The position numbers and the translations under genes are program-made. Below, in pieces: positions 43,901-54,829 of a DNA stretch of 64,000 nucleotides. Origin of the DNA: Todiramphus chloris collaris (taxonomy: Eukaryota; Chordata; Aves; Coraciiformes; Alcedinidae); the NCBI GenBank assembly GCA_025345505.1, contig JANVCC010000064.1, forward strand, positions 4,201,693 to 4,265,692, read 5' to 3'. Under the pieces are notes generated by a model. It ran no database searches. It saw only the letters and a program-made list of their open reading frames with translations, and was not told the origin of the DNA. Every line of letters starts with the position of its first letter. The first letter of the stretch is position 1.

Positions 43901-46900
43901 AGCACACCTCTGTTCCGGGAAAGCGGGCTCCTCTGGAGGGGTTGTAGGATGCAATGCCATCCGGTGTGGATGGGGAACTTGAGGTGGCCGAGTGGTGTCT
44001 GTGTGCCATGGAGCCCGGCCTTTGGGAAGTTCCGCAAGGCACCACTCCGAGCAGTCAGTCAGATGTTGATCTCTGGGTTTTCTAGCTTTGACACAAACAA
44101 TTGGCAGCTTTTTTTGCCAGAGGAGCCAAATCTCTCCATGGGCCATAAACTGAGCCCCGCAGGTCGCTAATCCTTTCCTTTCCCCTCTCTGCACTCTCAA
44201 GCCAGGGCTCCCTGGCTCAAACTCCCGAGCCGTAATCATTTCCTACAGCTCCCAGATCTTGCCGGTCACGGAGCTCCAGCAAAGCTGCTCGTTATTGCTG
44301 CAAGGGCGAGCGGTGCCCCGGGACAGCCCAGGAGGGAAAGGAAACAGGCCAAGTGGGAGGTGAATACGGGCACAATGCTTTGGGCTTTGCCGGGCTCACT
44401 GAGGTTTGGGTTTTCTCCCCCTCTCTGGCTACGTCTAAGAAGGGACAAAGTCTGGCAGCAGATGCTGGTGGGGGAAGCTGTGCCCTGTGCTGGGGCTGTG
44501 AATGTTCTGCAGTGACCACCCCCTCCTCTGGGACAGGGCTCATCAGCGGGACTCGAGGGGGGCGAGGAGGCAGGTCTGGGTCTCAAGTTTAATAACCAGA
44601 TTAGCGAAAAAGAGTAATCTGGATTACGGCGTGGCTGGCAGAGAGAGGAATGCAGCCGTGCACGTACCAGCCCTGCTCAGCTCCCCCCAGGACCCCGAAC
44701 GGGTCCCTTCACCCCTGCGCCCCACTGCACGGTCTCAGCAGCGAGGGCGATGGCATCACCCGCAGACGCTCAGCGCTTTGTCCCGTCCGTAGGCGCTCGG
44801 TGGAGCGGCAGATCAAAGACAAGCTGGGAGGAAAGCCCATGTAAACTGGGGCAAAATATGTCAGGGCCGGCAGAGCAAACCTGGCAAGGTCACATTGCTC
44901 CACGTATCGCGCTCGGGAAGCCTCAGCACGTCCCTCCCAGTCCGTGTGCAGCACCTGCCCCACAAGAGAAGTGGGTGAGGTCTGGGGCAGAAGAATTTCA
45001 GACCCATGGCAGGAGAGGGCAGGGTCTTGGCTTCTGCCTGTGGTTCTCGCTCCTCGGGCACTGTGACAGCAGGGGGGTTGCCACCAGGCTCCCTGCGTGA
45101 ACGCATCCCCGATTATCTGCTCAAATGCCAAGCAAACAGGCTTGGATCAAAACCCGGGGCCCAAATTCCCCTTGTGCAGCAAGAAGGGCTCGATGCGGGT
45201 CCTGGGGGATGCTCACTGGGAGCAGGGGGGGTTTAATTAATCCGTGTATCGCCAGAGGTAGATGTGGCACACTTGAGATGGAGGCACACATATGTGTTGT
45301 CTTTTACAAGGGAGATGTTTTTCAGTCAGGTTGGTCTCTTTAGCTCCCGGAGTAAAGCAGTCGTGGCTCCCTTTAGAGGAAGGTAGTGCCGTGCAGGAAG
45401 GATAGCTCCAAGGTCAATCCAATCCTGAAGGGCAGCAGGGTTGCCAAATGGAGCAGAAGGTACTTCTGGAGGGTACACAGACAGCACATTCATCTGGGTA
45501 CTCAAGCAGTAGACTCCCATCTTGTCTCAGCCCGCTTGCAAAGCGGTGTCACGCAGAGGGCGTCTGGAAGGATGCTGTACCTGGAGAGGATCATCTGTCA
45601 AATCTGTGACGTATTTTGTCAGCAAGGATAGACCCTTGAAGGACTGGAGGCTTCCAAGTCATCAGGCCTGCACAGCACTGCATCTCCATGCCTCTCCCGT
45701 GTGTCCAAACTCAGCAAGGCTCTGTCGGTGTGGCAGAGGACAGAGGAGAGTCTGGGCACCCTGGGGACCGTCAGGCTTCACAAGAGCTTCCTCAGGTCCA
45801 TGCTGCATGATAGCACTGTCCCTTTGGCGGATGATGCCAGAGATGCTGGGCGCAGATTTTCCTCTTCGTGTAGGTGAATTGAGCCAAGGCAGAGGTTGTC
45901 AGTCAGGCAGTGTTTTATGTGCTTTGAATGGATGGACATAAGGCAGGACCAGCGCCGAGAAAAAAAAAGGAGATAACCAGGGTCTGCAAAGTGTCACCAG
46001 GTCCACCACTGATCTCCTTTCCAGCAGTTTCTCACAGTGCTGCAGCAGCTGCCACACACGTTGGTGTTTGGGGCTGCGCTTTGTGGCAGCACGGCTTTGA
46101 GCTGGGAAGGTAAATGTCTCCCTGGGTACGTGTTCCCATCGTAAGGGAACAGCGTCATGGGCAGCTCTCTGTGTGACCAGCAGGTCAGCCACAGGGATGT
46201 CAAGATCATTCCTGCTCCTTTTGCAGATGGCAGTGCCCACTCATGGGGTCCAAGGACAATGATGGAGCCCAGTCTCACGCGTAGGGCAGACAGGATCCAC
46301 TCTTAGGCGTGCCCAGCTAAGGACTGGTAGCCGTACCCCGCTGACAAGCGTGTGTTTTACAAGAGGTGTGGAGACTGCCTGGTGGAAAGGGTGTCTCAGG
46401 GGGTGAGGTTCCTGGTAGCTTGTCCCCAGGTGCATCTCCTGGTGCCTGCGTGCTGCGAGCAACACCTCCATCTTGTGGTGACAGCAGCAGCAAGGTCTCA
46501 AATACAGTCCTGGGTGTCTCTGAGGGCCACACTCAACCCTGTACCGGTGGCCTTGGCACGGCACGCGTGTGACCGTGAGGTCCTGACCTCCCTGTCCTTG
46601 AGCCTCGAGGTGCCGCAGATGTACCCCTCTGTCTGCTGGGGATGCGAGGTGCCCAGGCTCTGCTCGAGCAGCAGGAGGACTGCAGGAGGCCTCAGGGTCT
46701 CTTTGTGCCAGGCACCGTGATGTTTCTTTCATAGGACTGTCCCGCGAGGCGCTGGCCACTGAGGGTCACCACGGTTCCCAGGATGGGGCAACCACCCCTG
46801 CCCGCTCTCGGGGTTTTGGTGGATGAGGCATGGCCGAGGCAGGGCTCGGTCGGGCAGAGCAGAGGCAGTCGTGCTCACCCGGGCAAGGGAAAATGGTGTG

Positions 46901-47700
46901 CCCACAGCGGGACAGCGGAACATGCCGCGGGGGCTTGGGCTTGGCTTTTGACCTCGTCCTTTTTCCACTTTGCTTAGGGTCCCCTCGTGTGAAACGCTTG
47001 GCTCTGCCTTTACGCACGGGCAGGAGCTCAGGTGTCATCACACACATGGTGCCAAGCATGGGGGACGGGGTCCTGAGGGCATTTAGTGTTTAGCTGTGTC
47101 CCACCCGGCACCACCCGTGTGCTGCTGCAGAGGGAGAGCAACCTGCTCTCGGGGTGCCCTGGCACCGTGCACGGGCAGAGCTGGCCGCTCTTTCCTCTGG
47201 CTAGGGGCAGCTGGACTTCTCGTTAAGAGACAGGCATGCCAGTTTAGTGTTGCCATAGGTCCAACACCAGATGCACGACCAGCCTGTCTGCTGTAGGTCC
47301 AGTGGCATTCACAAGATGCAGTGGGATGCGTGAATAACACACTTTAGTTACACTTACAACATATACAGGTTCTTTAAGATTGCCAGTGATAAACACACTG
47401 CTGCAGAAATCGCTGTATAGCTCAAAATACATTTCTAATTGCAAACATCATCTCCTGGGGGGGAAAAAAACCCCAGCCCAGGCTGCAAATGTTACCAAGA
47501 GGAATCCCTCCTAGGGAGGCCCAGGAGGACCAACCAGTAGACCTGTCATCAGTCTGAAAAGGACTAATGTTTATACCTTGGTTTTCTACTATTATGTAAA
47601 GCGTGGAGGTGGGATTGTAGACAAATCATTGTTAATTTGGCCTTTCAGATGCACAGACATTCCTTGATGGGCCTTTCAGCCTTGAAGTTTTCTGCCCAGC
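40930..47700. other. Intergenic sequence between SORL1 and SC5D, left part
   Basis: No gene, RNA or identifiable mobile element could be supported. Several open frames of 100-170 codons exist on both strands (for example 42784-43242 minus and 46241-46759 minus) but they lack recognisable domains, splice partners or codon bias. Confidence 0.5.
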
Positions 47701-47714
47701 ACAGTTAACTTGCA

Positions 47715-47995
47715 CTTTCAGCAGTGATGAGCGTTGCTGGTTTTCAATTGTCGGTGCTTTCTGCTTGCTGTCTTCTGCCAGGAACAGTTAAGCAGGAGAA
47801 TGGGAAGGCCAGGACCACACACACCCCAGTGGTCCATGTTGTGATGACCACCACATGAGTCATTACAACATGGACCACTGGATCTCCATCCAGCCTCAGT
47901 ATCCTCTCTGGACACTGAACACTTGTCAACAGTGATGCGCTTCGCTCTTTTTCAATTGTTTCTGCTTTCTGCTTCTAACAGAAGCTCTCTGAGGA
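47715..47995. repeat. Diverged direct repeats flanking a hairpin
   Basis: About 60 bases starting CAGTGATGAGCG (47720) recur, diverged, from CAGTGATGCGCT (47931); both share TTTTCAATTG and GCTTTCTGCTT. They bracket the 47.83-kb hairpin, which suggests an old duplicated or mobile unit. Confidence 0.5.
47826..47881. repeat. Near-perfect 56-base hairpin
   Basis: A 23-base arm (47826-47848, starting CCAGTGGTCCATGTTGT) pairs with 47859-47881 with one G-T wobble and a 10-base loop. It could fold as a short hairpin RNA from either strand, or be a palindromic remnant of a small DNA transposon. No known microRNA seed is recognised. Confidence 0.8.
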
Positions 47996-48879
47996 GGTGA
48001 TGAAAGAAGAAGAGGAGCACAGAAATCAAGATGCCCCAGAGATGTTTGTGTCCTTGCAGGGATCTGCGGCACGGAGCCGAGAACACGGCTGTGTGAGTGT
48101 GGGCACGGGACAGCCGAGGAAAGCACGGCTCCTGTGGCGTGCAGGGGGCAGAGTGGGATGTGCTCTGAAACTGAGGGGCTTTGTCATGGCCGGATGGAGC
48201 CATTGGGGTGACCCTGTTGGATCTCCCACCCACGGCCAGTCCCCGTGGATTTCCCATCAGTGTTTTCTCAGTGTCCACCAGGAGGGACACTGGTGAGAGG
48301 CTGTGGGGACCAGAGCCCCCGAGGTGTGTCTTGGCTTGTGGAGCTGGGTGGGGTGAGGACTCTGCCCAGCTCACGCCACGCACCGTCTCTGACGTGGACG
48401 GGTTCAGCTGTTGGCTGCCTCTCGCTCCTCAGATGTCCTCCCTGGGACTGTCCCTGTGCCCGAACTGCTGGCTGTTACTCCCAATGGTTCTGTGCACGGG
48501 GGGTTTCGGTGTCAGCAAGGCACTATGCTCGGCGAAGGGAAAGCCTGGGGCTCTTCCCCAGGGTCTAACGTTGTGACCTTGGGTAGCATGATGGTTTGCA
48601 AAGGTCAGCAGGGCCAGCGCCGCGTTTGATCTGGGCCTCGCCTTGGCAGCTCTCCAGGCTCGGAGTTAATCAGCAGACAGAGGTCAGGGGAGAACCGGGT
48701 TGTTGGAGGGAGATGACAGCAGAGCAGAGCACAGCCTGGGCAGGGAACCGTGCGGGTTGGAGAACGGGACCCCCGGGGCATCCAGCGTTGGGGGTCCTGC
48801 TGGTGTCCTCTTGCCAGGGGGCAGATGTCCCTTTGGGCCAATTACCACCAGCAGCTGCTGGACCAAACAGTGGGGAGGG

Positions 48880-49224
48880 GCCACAGGCGGGATAAACAGC
48901 CGGGACAGCCAATGGGAGAGGCGATACCCTCATGACGTCACACACCTATATGTAATAAGGGCAGGGCTGGCCCGGGGCAGGACCTCCTGGGTTCAATTTG
49001 CTGCAGCCTCTGGCTGCAAACAGCGAAAACAGAGCCTTGTGGTTCCCGTTGCTTGCTTTATGTATTATTTCCTTCATATTTGCCCTTATTACCGTTGTTC
49101 TCTCTTTGTGTTGTTCTTTTGAATTGTCTCATTTGTTTTTTCCTTCCTCCTGATTTTCCTTCCCCCCGATTTTCCTTCCCAGGGGGAAGCGGCGGGCGAG
49201 CGGCTGCGGGGTTAACCCACAGCA
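48880..49224 (+). mobile_element. Probable LTR remnant
   Basis: The order of parts fits an avian retroviral LTR: CCAAT box (AGCCAATGGG, about 48906), a TATA-like CTATATGTAATAAGG near 48948, a pyrimidine-rich stretch, then a GGCGGGCGAGCGGCTGCGGG segment and GGTTAACCCACAGCA end. Edges are approximate; no target duplication or internal genes found. It looks old. Confidence 0.42.
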
Positions 49225-50149
49225 GCCGAGACGGGCTGGAGAGCAGAGGGTCCCTCACCATGGCGAGGGGCCTGTGTCCCCAGGATGGGCAGCAGGGCTC
49301 TGGTGACCTTGTTGTGCCTGAGCATCAGTTCCCCTGAGAAGGGACGGGTCGTACAGGGGGCCAGGGGAAGGGAAAGCATCAGTGCTCTGGGGGAAGGTAC
49401 CGACTCGCACCATCTGATACCTGCGTGCTATGCTCTGGCCCTGTCCACGTGCAAATAGGTCCTGGTGAAGTTCTGGTCCGTGCTCACAGCTTTGTCTGGG
49501 TCCCGATGTATTTGCAGGGGTCAAGGAGAGAAAAGGAGCAGAAGGGCCAAGGCCACCGGGAACGGTGCGGTGAGTTCCCAGAGTGCCTTCCGTGTCGTCA
49601 GTGCCAGGCACTGCCGGCGGCGCGTCCCTTTCGTGCCGCGATGGATGCAGAGCTCTGAGTGAGCGTGGGGTCCTGCCAAGGACTGAATCGTCGCCGAGCA
49701 GGGACCCGCGCTAGGCAGAGGTCTGGGGGAGCGAAGGCAGCTCTGGCTGCTCTGAGAGTGACCGGCAGCGCCGAGCGCGTTATCGGCAGGGTGCCGCACG
49801 GTTCCCGGCTGCACTTCAGGTCCCGTGGCACCTGCACGCCTCTCACCCTGCCAGTGCTGGGACCTCGTCCCCTCTGAACCACGCAGGGCTGTCGGCAGGG
49901 CCTCGGAGGCTCTCAGTGTCCGTACCCCGTGTGCGGAGGGGTCCAGTCCTTGCGGCTGACCCACGGGAGAAGCCATGGGTGATATTTTCCCCTGTCCCCT
50001 TTGCCCTTTTTTTTGGGGGGCAATGTGTAGATTTGCTGCCGGGATGGAGCGGGGTAACCCTGTCTAGAGCGTCGTACGGGAGAAGTGGGGCACCCTGGCA
50101 GGCGTCACACAGGGTCGGGGTTGAGGGTGAAGGGACCAAACAGCAGCCA

Positions 50150-51008
50150 AGTTGGCAAATGACATTTATTGAAAGTGGGTCGCGCCCGAAGGCAGGGTGA
50201 CCAGCAGGAAGCACGCTGGGCATTACTGGGGAAAACTGGCCACAAACCCTTGAGAAAGAAGCCCCTGCCCCTCATCTCCAGTCCCCTGCTCCTCCTCTTG
50301 CCCCCTCAAAGTTCCCAGGGAGCTCGAAGGATCTCTAAGCACATCTCTGTCCTACAGGCTGGGACGTGTCCTCGTCAGTGCCCCACGGAATGTCCCCGGG
50401 CCAAAGGAAGGAGAGCGCACCAAGCATCGAGCAGTCCCACCGTGTCTTGAGGCAGAGCCCTCGCTGCGCCGAGGAGCCGTCGAGAGGACTCGTGCCGTCT
50501 CCAGAAGGTAGGAGTTTGCGGCTTCTCTGCGCGAAATACAGCTCAGAAAACAAAAAAAGTCAACCTCGTGACTTGACTGGACTCATCCTGACAGACTCCG
50601 CGACAGCGGATCGGCGACGGACAGACGGACGGACAGAGACCCTGCCACGAGCCACATTATTGTTCTGTTTGTGCAGCAGTATTGTTTTATTTGTGCCGTG
50701 TTATTGTTCTGTTTGTGCCACACGATCATTCTTTTCGTAAAGCAGCAGCATGGAGACCTTAGCAGAGATCCAAAGGGGGAGAGAGAGAGGGGAAGCAGGG
50801 CAGGTCTGTGGTGTAGAGCGAGGCTGGACACGGCTGCTTCAGGAGCAGGGATGAGCCAGAGCGCTCGCCAGGAATCGCCCCGAGCCGGTCACGCCGTCAG
50901 GGGACAGGGGCTTTGTCCATGGGAAAGCAGTCTCGAGCGGCCAGGGAAGAAGGGGACGAGATGCGGCCAGGGAATCTCATCCCAAAGAGGGGCCAAGCTG
51001 GGGGAACC
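50150..51008 (-). other. SC5D: SC5D 3' UTR with poly(A) signals
   Basis: Downstream of the stop codon the minus strand has AATAAA at 50165-50170 (context CAATAAATG), a likely main poly(A) signal giving an approximately 850-base UTR. Another AATAAA lies at 50686-50691 inside a small tandem repeat and could give a shorter form. Confidence 0.6.
50657..50735. repeat. 22-bp tandem repeat in SC5D 3' UTR
   Basis: Three to four imperfect copies of TTATTGTTCTGTTTGTGC at about 22-base spacing (50657, 50679, 50701, partial at 50723). The second copy contains the AATAAA signal on the minus strand. Confidence 0.85.
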
Positions 51009-51434
51009 CTACTCGGTCTTGGCGGCCAGGGAGCCGTTGGACGCCCCCGGGTCCTTCTCTCGGATCTTGCGCACGTAGTCGTGGGGTCCTTTACCCTCGA
51101 AGGCTGTGGGGCTCTTGTAGGAGCCGCCAATCTTGTCCCAGAGGGTGAAATACTGCCCATAGTTGTAGTCGAAGTACAAGTGGTGGTCAGTGTGATGGGC
51201 CGAGCCGTTGATGATGTGCTGCAGGAGGCGAGGGACGCGGTAGTCGCCATCGTGAATAGAGATGGTCCAGACGTTGACGAAGATGTAGAGACCCAAGTAG
51301 GTGACTTTGTGTAGGGGAAAGAGGAAGGGGTAGATGTGGTAGGGCAGGCTCTGCATGAAGCCATCGACAGGGTGGAAGGCGTGGCTGGCGAAGGGTGTCG
51401 CGATCTTCCAGACGTGATGAGGCTTGTGGAAGCG
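51009..51434 (-). CDS. SC5D: SC5D coding exon 4 (last)
   Basis: Starts [20 protein letters not shown] and holds the second and third histidine clusters; stop TAG at 51009-51011. Confidence 0.97.
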   Translation of the reverse strand, partial: RFHKPHHVWKIATPFASHAFHPVDGFMQSLPYHIYPFLFPLHKVTYLGLYIFVNVWTISIHDGDYRVPRLLQHIINGSAHHTDHHLYFDYNYGQYFTLWDKIGGSYKSPTAFEGKGPHDYVRKIREKDPGASNGSLAAKTE

Positions 51435-53406
51435 CTGCAGGGAGAGGGCACGCTGTCAGTCCCCCAGGCAGAGGCAGAGCAGGCACAGGGCCTGCAGAAC
51501 AGCCTCGTTTAGGGGGTCCCCCAGCCACGGATGGGCTCACCACCTGGGAGCCGAGGGGGCTAGGGACCCTCACCACCCAAAGGGTGGGAGAGGGACGCCT
51601 GCCCTAATGGGTCTCGGCTCCCGTTGTGTCACGGACCAAGGTGAGGTGTCACCTCGTCTGGCCAGGCCAAGCCCAGCCCACCGTTCCCCCGGGGTGCGTG
51701 TTCCCCAGGAGCGGGGGGGCTGTGGCCGTGACCCCAGTGTGGGGCGAGGTCTCTCACCCACAGCCTGCTGTCCCATCTCATACCTTATAGAAGAGTTTGT
51801 GGTGGAGACCACGGTGTATCCAGTAGATGCCCATGTCAGTGAAGAAGAGGAAGGACAGCATGCTGAGGAACACACCTGGCCAACCTGGGGGGAACAGGAA
51901 AGTAAGGGGTGACACCATGAGGTGGAGAGGGATGGCAAGGAGCTGGGGACCACAGGGGCTGGGGAGTTGCGATGGGGTCTGTCCTGTCAAGGAGATGTGG
52001 CAGGAGAGTTGGATGGTTTCCTGTGACCTGGTGAAAAGTGAATGAGGTGGCAGTTTGTTGGGAGGTGTGCCCAGGAAAGGGAAGGCCTTCTCTTGTGGAG
52101 GGGGGCATGTTTCAAGTGAGCTGTTGCACCCCATCCCCAAGGTGCCTCCTTATGTTGGCATAAAGAGAATTTGAGATTACACCTAACGGATGGGACCAGC
52201 TCAAGGCAGGAGGCACCCGGATGGGTTCTGGGGGGGCTCGTACAAGGCGTGCTGTCATGGGGAGAAATGGGGGATTGAGGGAAGCGACTCGGGCAGCGGG
52301 GGGCCGCGGGGGAGCAGCTCACCGTACGGGGAGTCCTCGATGTTGTCGTAGAGCTTGCTGTAGCCTCGCACCTCGGCGAAGAACAGGGCGACGGTGGGCA
52401 CGCTGATCCAGGGCAGGGAGCGCAGCGCGCAGGAGATCTCCCGACGCACCTGGTTCTGGGGGGGCAGAGTGGAGGAGAGGGCTCAGGGGGAGAGGGCGTA
52501 CCGGGAGCACGGCAGGGACCCAAGAGCTGTGGGGCACCGAGATGGGCATCGGTCCACCCATGGGTGTCAGCCACCAGCCATGAGCTGTGGTGGGCGTGAG
52601 GGACAATCGCTGCAGCGAGGGGGCTCGGGCCACCACCACCCACAGAACAATGCGTGCAGGAGAAGCAGGGTGCTGGTGGCATCAGCGTGGGTGCGTGCAG
52701 GGGTGGTGTACTCGTGGAGGTGCCAGGGACGCTGGGGCTGTCACTGTTTCTGGAGTGAGGTAGTTTGTGGCTATCGAGGGTGGAGAGCCAGACACAATGG
52801 CTGTATATGTAGGGTGTGTAGTGGGCAGGGGGGGGTCACCCGTGTCTGCGATGAGAAGTCCCTGCCTTGGGAGGACCAGGCAATTCAGCATCAGTGGTGG
52901 TCTCTGAGCTGGTCTCAGTGTCCTTGTGTCTTCAGGGGGGCTTACAGGGGCTCAGTTTTGGTGGTCAAGGGGGGATCTTGTGATCAGTGTGCTGGCCAGG
53001 GGTTGGAACATGGGAGAAAATCATTCCTCGATCCACAAGAGAGAGGAGACAGCAAACAGGCAGTGGGGACAGCCCATGGCACAGCAGCAGCAGGCATCAT
53101 TTGGATCAGGCTCTGACCGGAGAATGGAGAGGGGGACTCTGGCAGCACGGAGGCCGGGGGAGGCAGGGCACCAGGAGCTGCTGCGGGTACACCCACCTCT
53201 AGGAACTGGGGATGTTTCTTGAGCTCATGGTCAAAGATGAAGTAGTAGCTGAGGGTGCCAAAGAGCAGGTAGAGGGTGAGCGCTCCCAGGTTGGTGATGA
53301 CGAAGAGGCTGAGGAGCTGGCGGCAGGGCTCACCTTCGGGCCAGCCCGCAGGGTACACATAGGGCGTGAGAAGGTGCCGGTCGGCGGCATCCAGGACCAG
53401 ATCCAT
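51009..53406 (-). CDS. SC5D: SC5D, sterol (lathosterol) C5-desaturase, complete, 4 coding exons
   Basis: ER membrane enzyme of cholesterol synthesis: introduces the C5-C6 double bond of lathosterol to give 7-dehydrocholesterol, using O2 and cytochrome b5. Exons: 53197-53406 (residues 1-70), 52323-52455 (71-115), 51784-51884 (115-148), 51009-51434 (149-289 and TAG). All junctions are GT-AG and phases fit. The three fatty-acid hydroxylase histidine clusters are intact: H138-RGL-H142-H143, H151-KP-H154-H155, and H229-TD-H232-H233. Hydrophobic spans lie at about 31-58, 84-102, 116-136 and 180-203. At 289 residues it is about ten shorter than human (299), the difference being in the C-terminal tail, which ends AAKTE rather than a longer polar stretch. 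SORL1 lies downstream on the same strand. Confidence 0.96.
51784..51884 (-). CDS. SC5D: SC5D coding exon 3
   Basis: [20 protein letters not shown] then [13 protein letters not shown], ending in phase 0. Carries the first histidine cluster. Confidence 0.96.
52323..52455 (-). CDS. SC5D: SC5D coding exon 2
   Basis: [20 protein letters not shown] onward to EDSPY, ending in phase 1. Closely follows human NQVRREIKFTVQALPWIS. Confidence 0.96.
53197..53406 (-). CDS. SC5D: SC5D coding exon 1
   Basis: [20 protein letters not shown] onward to HPQFLE, phase 0. The exon begins at 53414, eight bases before the ATG (GAGCCACC), a strong Kozak context. Confidence 0.96.
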
Positions 53407-53689
53407 GGTGGCTCCTGTGGGAAAGAAAGAGGGTTGGTACGACCAGTTGAGGAAGGGATGCAGAAGGCATCCCCTGTCCGTCCCTGGGGCCACAGGGTCT
53501 GAGCAGTGCTGAAGATTGGGTGGTGGGGTGCCAGAGGGTCACAGTGGTAAGGAGGTCAGCTGTCTATCTGGGTCACCTTAGCTGGGTCTGGGAGGTGTCT
53601 GCCAGATGCAGGTAGCAGGGTACACAGCATGGAGGGGGGATGAGGCAGGGGTGGGAGGCCTGCCCTGTGCCCGTGTCCGCTGGCTGTGG

Positions 53690-54480
53690 CAGAGGGCACG
53701 CATGGCAGGGGCACGCATGGCAGGGTCCTGCGCCGAGAGCGGGTTGGCAGCCGGACGCAGGTCTGGGGAGCGAGTCCTCCTTTGTGGGCAGCCCGTTACA
53801 GCCTGGGGACTGGGGCCGTGCCCATCGCGTTTGGTACCGGAGGCGGGGGGGGCGGCTGCTCGCTGTCGGTCCCGGAGCATCCGCGGAAAGCCCCCGGAAC
53901 CGTTCACGGGCAGGGAGGGTGACGGCCAGAGCCGTGCACGGTGCGGGGGTCCGCGGCCTTCCGCAGCCGCAGGTGGGATCGCGAGTCCCGTCCCCCCCCC
54001 CTCCCCGTTCCGCGGCCCGGAGCCCGGTGCGCGTCCCTCGGGTGCCAGCCGCGGGTGACAGCGGCGGCCCCGGGGGGCCGCGCCGGGGGGGGGGGGGGGG
54101 GGGGGGGGGGGTGGGGAGCTCCGCCGGGAGCGCGAGCCGCAGGGTGCCCCGTTCCCCCCGGTACCTGCCTGCGGGTCCCGGCGCGGCGCTGGGCGGGGAG
54201 GGGGCGGTGCCACCGCCCGGTAGCGCCACGCGACGTCAGCGCCGGAGCGACTCGCGCCACCGCGGGAGGTGACGTCGAGCGGGGGCGGGGCGCGGGGACA
54301 GCCCCGCAGGGCAGCGGACGGAGCCCGGGAGCGGGGCCCCGGAGCACGGGCGGGCAGCCGGACGGAGCCGCTCGCCTGTCCCGGCAGCCCCGGGGAATGG
54401 CGACGGAGCGACGGACCCCGCGACGGCCGGCGGGCCGTGGGAGCGCGGGGGGGGGGGGCGGTGCCCGGACCTGCGCCCGG
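53690..54480 (-). promoter_or_regulatory. SC5D: SC5D CpG-island promoter with paired CRE-like sites
   Basis: Very CpG-dense. Two TGACGTCG octamers face each other (54231-54238 on minus, 54270-54277 on plus), close to GC boxes (GGGGGCGGGG at 54281). No classical sterol-regulatory element was identified with confidence, although the human gene is SREBP-responsive. A 27-G run lies at 54085-54111. Confidence 0.65.
54165..54250 (-). other. SC5D: SC5D noncoding first exon (approximate 5' end)
   Basis: A good donor (GCAG then GTACCG on the minus strand) ends an exon at 54165, which joins to the acceptor at 53415. Human SC5D also has a noncoding first exon. The 5' end is a guess within the CpG island. 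Confidence 0.5.
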
Positions 54481-54579
54481 TGCAGGAAGCTGGACCAGTC
54501 ACCCGGCTGGGGATGGGTGGGCGGAGGGCTGTTGGGACAATGGGGATGGACGGAACGGGGCTGTGGCCCCCGGGGGTTG

Positions 54580-54790
54580 CTCGCCTGTCGGGACGTTCCG
54601 GGGGGATGCTCGGGATGTGGTTCGCCTGTCGGGATGCTCGGGGGGNNNNNNNNNNGGGGGATGCTCGGGATGTGGTTCGCCTGTCGGGATGCTCGGGGGG
54701 ATTCTCGGGATGTGGTTCGCCTGTCGGGATGCTCAGACTGTGCCTTTCGGGATGCTCGGGCTGTGTTCTGCCTGTCGGCACGCTCAGGTC
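54580..54790. repeat. Minisatellite interrupted by an assembly gap
   Basis: Five or so imperfect copies built from TTCGCCTGTCGGGATGCTC and GGGGATGCTCGGGATGTGG. The 10 N at 54646-54655 fall inside the array, so true copy number is unknown. Confidence 0.85.
54646..54655. other. Assembly gap (10 N) in minisatellite
   Basis: Ten N inside a tandem repeat upstream of SC5D; real gap length is unknown. Confidence 0.99.
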
Positions 54791-54829
54791 TCAGTTGTAG
54801 GGCTGATGGGGTTGAGTCCGTTTAATGAA

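Noticed and set aside
46241-46759. 172-codon minus-strand frame
   Set aside because: No recognisable family; proline/histidine/arginine-rich and without partners in neighbouring sequence.
47244-47444. Minus-strand frame with EMYFELYSDFCSSVF
   Set aside because: Superficial likeness to a receptor segment but no alignment to VPS10 sequence or any gene that I can support.
54085-54111. 27-G run in the SC5D CpG island as a functional quadruplex
   Set aside because: It lies in the first intron of SC5D with uncertain length; nothing beyond homopolymer composition supports a role.
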